The notes beneath the pieces are model-generated. The model was not told the origin of the DNA, did no database searches, and saw only the letters and a list, made by a program, of their open reading frames with translations. Positions 5,375 to 6,165 of a stretch of 6,165 nt of DNA are shown here, piece by piece. The stretch lies in NCBI GenBank assembly GCA_903892365.1, contig CAITIF010000187.1:1-6165 (forward strand), written 5' to 3'. Numbering within the stretch: position 1 is the first letter of the stretch; each line of letters starts with the position of its first letter. The stretch is from an uncultured Pirellula sp. (GTDB taxonomy: Bacteria > Planctomycetota > Planctomycetia > Pirellulales > Pirellulaceae). Made by a program: the position numbers and the translations under genes.

Positions 5375-6165
5375 ATGACTACTGAAACCCAATCCAGCCC
5401 CGAAGTCAAAACAAACGATTCGCATCCTATTCCAAAGCGAATGATCCGACTTCGACCCACTCAGAGTCTGGGTGATCGATTTCCTGCGATGCATTTGGTT
5501 CGATCCAGCTGGTTCGCAAGAGTGCTATCGCGGCTGATGTTCATTCTTCTTATTGGCTTGATATTGGCAGGTATCTTTCTACCTTGGCAACAAACATCAA
5601 GGTGCGAAGGAGAAGTCGTTGCGCGACTACCGCAGCTTCGTAGCCAGTCCGTCCAAAGCGGAACCAAAGGTGTTATCAAAAAGCTGAAGGATGGACTACG
5701 AGAGGGGATGGCTGTCAAGGAAGGTGATTTCATTATGGAAATCGAACCTTTCTCCAAAGACCAGTTCATCCAGCTCGAAGAGGTCAAGCGTGGATACGAA
5801 GCTCAACTGAAATATAGTGAAGACAACGAAATAGGCGTTCGAGATCAGTTGAATACGGAAAGGTCGAGGATGAATTTCGAATTGCAAGCCATCGATGCCA
5901 AGATTAATGCATCGAAGGAAAAAGTGACTGGAGCCAAGGCGAAAGCAAAGAGCCAGAAAAGTAAATTCGAGCAGGCGATGAATGAGGTGAAATCCATGCT
6001 CGAACTTCGTGGTGATACGATCCCGGAAATCAAATTTCTTGAAGCTAAAAACAAGGCGATTAGCGAAGAGGAAGACCTGGTTGCTGCGTATGCTCAAGAG
6101 GAAGAAGAAATACAGCTTTTAGAAGAGGCAAACAAATATCGGGAAGGCAAAGTCAAAGAAATTGA
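5375..6165 (+). CDS. HlyD-family membrane fusion (periplasmic adaptor) protein, 3' end missing
   Basis: This is the first 263 residues of an adaptor that links an inner-membrane ABC exporter to an outer-membrane channel. It starts three bases after the exporter stop, with AGGA about ten bases before the ATG, so the two genes form one operon. A ~50-residue cytoplasmic N-terminus contains the basic segment PKRMIRLRPTQ. One membrane anchor follows (about 51-71, LMFILLIGLILAGIFLPWQQ), ending in the PWQQT motif frequent in planctomycete and proteobacterial HlyD proteins. The first half of a biotinyl-lipoyl domain covers about 77-125 (CEGEVVARLPQLRSQSVQ, then GVIKKLKDGLREGMAVKEGDFIMEIEP). From ~127 to the window edge the sequence is a long Glu/Lys/Gln-rich coiled-coil hairpin with a probable turn near RGDTIPEIK. 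The second lipoyl half and beta-barrel lie beyond the window. The frame is open throughout with no stop. Confidence 0.92.
   Translation, partial: MTTETQSSPEVKTNDSHPIPKRMIRLRPTQSLGDRFPAMHLVRSSWFARVLSRLMFILLIGLILAGIFLPWQQTSRCEGEVVARLPQLRSQSVQSGTKGVIKKLKDGLREGMAVKEGDFIMEIEPFSKDQFIQLEEVKRGYEAQLKYSEDNEIGVRDQLNTERSRMNFELQAIDAKINASKEKVTGAKAKAKSQKSKFEQAMNEVKSMLELRGDTIPEIKFLEAKNKAISEEEDLVAAYAQEEEEIQLLEEANKYREGKVKEI

Noticed and set aside
5461..6097. Long minus-strand open frames opposite the HlyD gene
   Set aside because: They lie fully antisense to a clear HlyD coding sequence, and their translations (Phe/Leu/Ser-rich) are what the antisense of a Glu/Lys-rich coiled coil gives. No family features.
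1..6165. tRNA or rRNA genes, CRISPR arrays, insertion sequences, prophage attachment sites
   Set aside because: No cloverleaf-like sequence, regularly spaced repeat array, transposase frame or terminal inverted repeats were seen on either strand.

Overview
The window looks like chromosomal DNA from a planctomycete of the Pirellulales type (Rhodopirellula or Blastopirellula relatives). This is an inference from moderate GC content, a CrtI-like flavin oxidoreductase of the form common in that group, weak or absent Shine-Dalgarno sequences at most starts, and an ECF sigma factor paired with a small membrane protein. No rRNA, tRNA or species marker confirms it.

Layout: (1) Positions 2-1330 (+) hold the C-terminal ~94% of a phytoene desaturase/carotenoid isomerase-type FAD oxidoreductase, whose N-terminal FAD-binding glycine motif lies before the window. 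(2) Positions 1469-1921 (+) hold nusB, preceded by a 138-base gap with repeated GAATCC hexamers and one weak promoter candidate. (3) Positions 1927-1982 hold short tandem repeats and a hairpin where nusB converges with the next pair. (4) On the minus strand, an ECF sigma factor (2934-2350) overlaps by 11 bases a 135-residue single-pass membrane protein (2360-1953). This is a tightly coupled pair in which the second protein is a plausible, unproven, anti-sigma factor. (5) Positions 2935-3169 are a divergent intergenic region with two dyad symmetries. (6) On the plus strand, a fused permease/ATPase ABC exporter (3170-5371) is followed after 3 bases by a HlyD-type membrane fusion (periplasmic adaptor) protein (5375 to beyond the window end).

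How the genes fit together: the ABC protein and the HlyD protein form the inner-membrane and periplasmic parts of a type I secretion or efflux machine. An outer-membrane TolC-type partner would be expected downstream but is not in view. The sigma/membrane-protein pair is divergent from this operon and shares its upstream region, so co-regulation is possible. The ABC protein is the most unusual gene. It has a 160-residue N-terminal extension that resembles a dead C39-like domain, then a histidine-rich linker, and an ATPase domain in which the Walker B glutamate and the Q-loop glutamine are both replaced. No known substrate gene is visible. The oxidoreductase and nusB appear to be ordinary housekeeping or pigment genes unrelated to the exporter.
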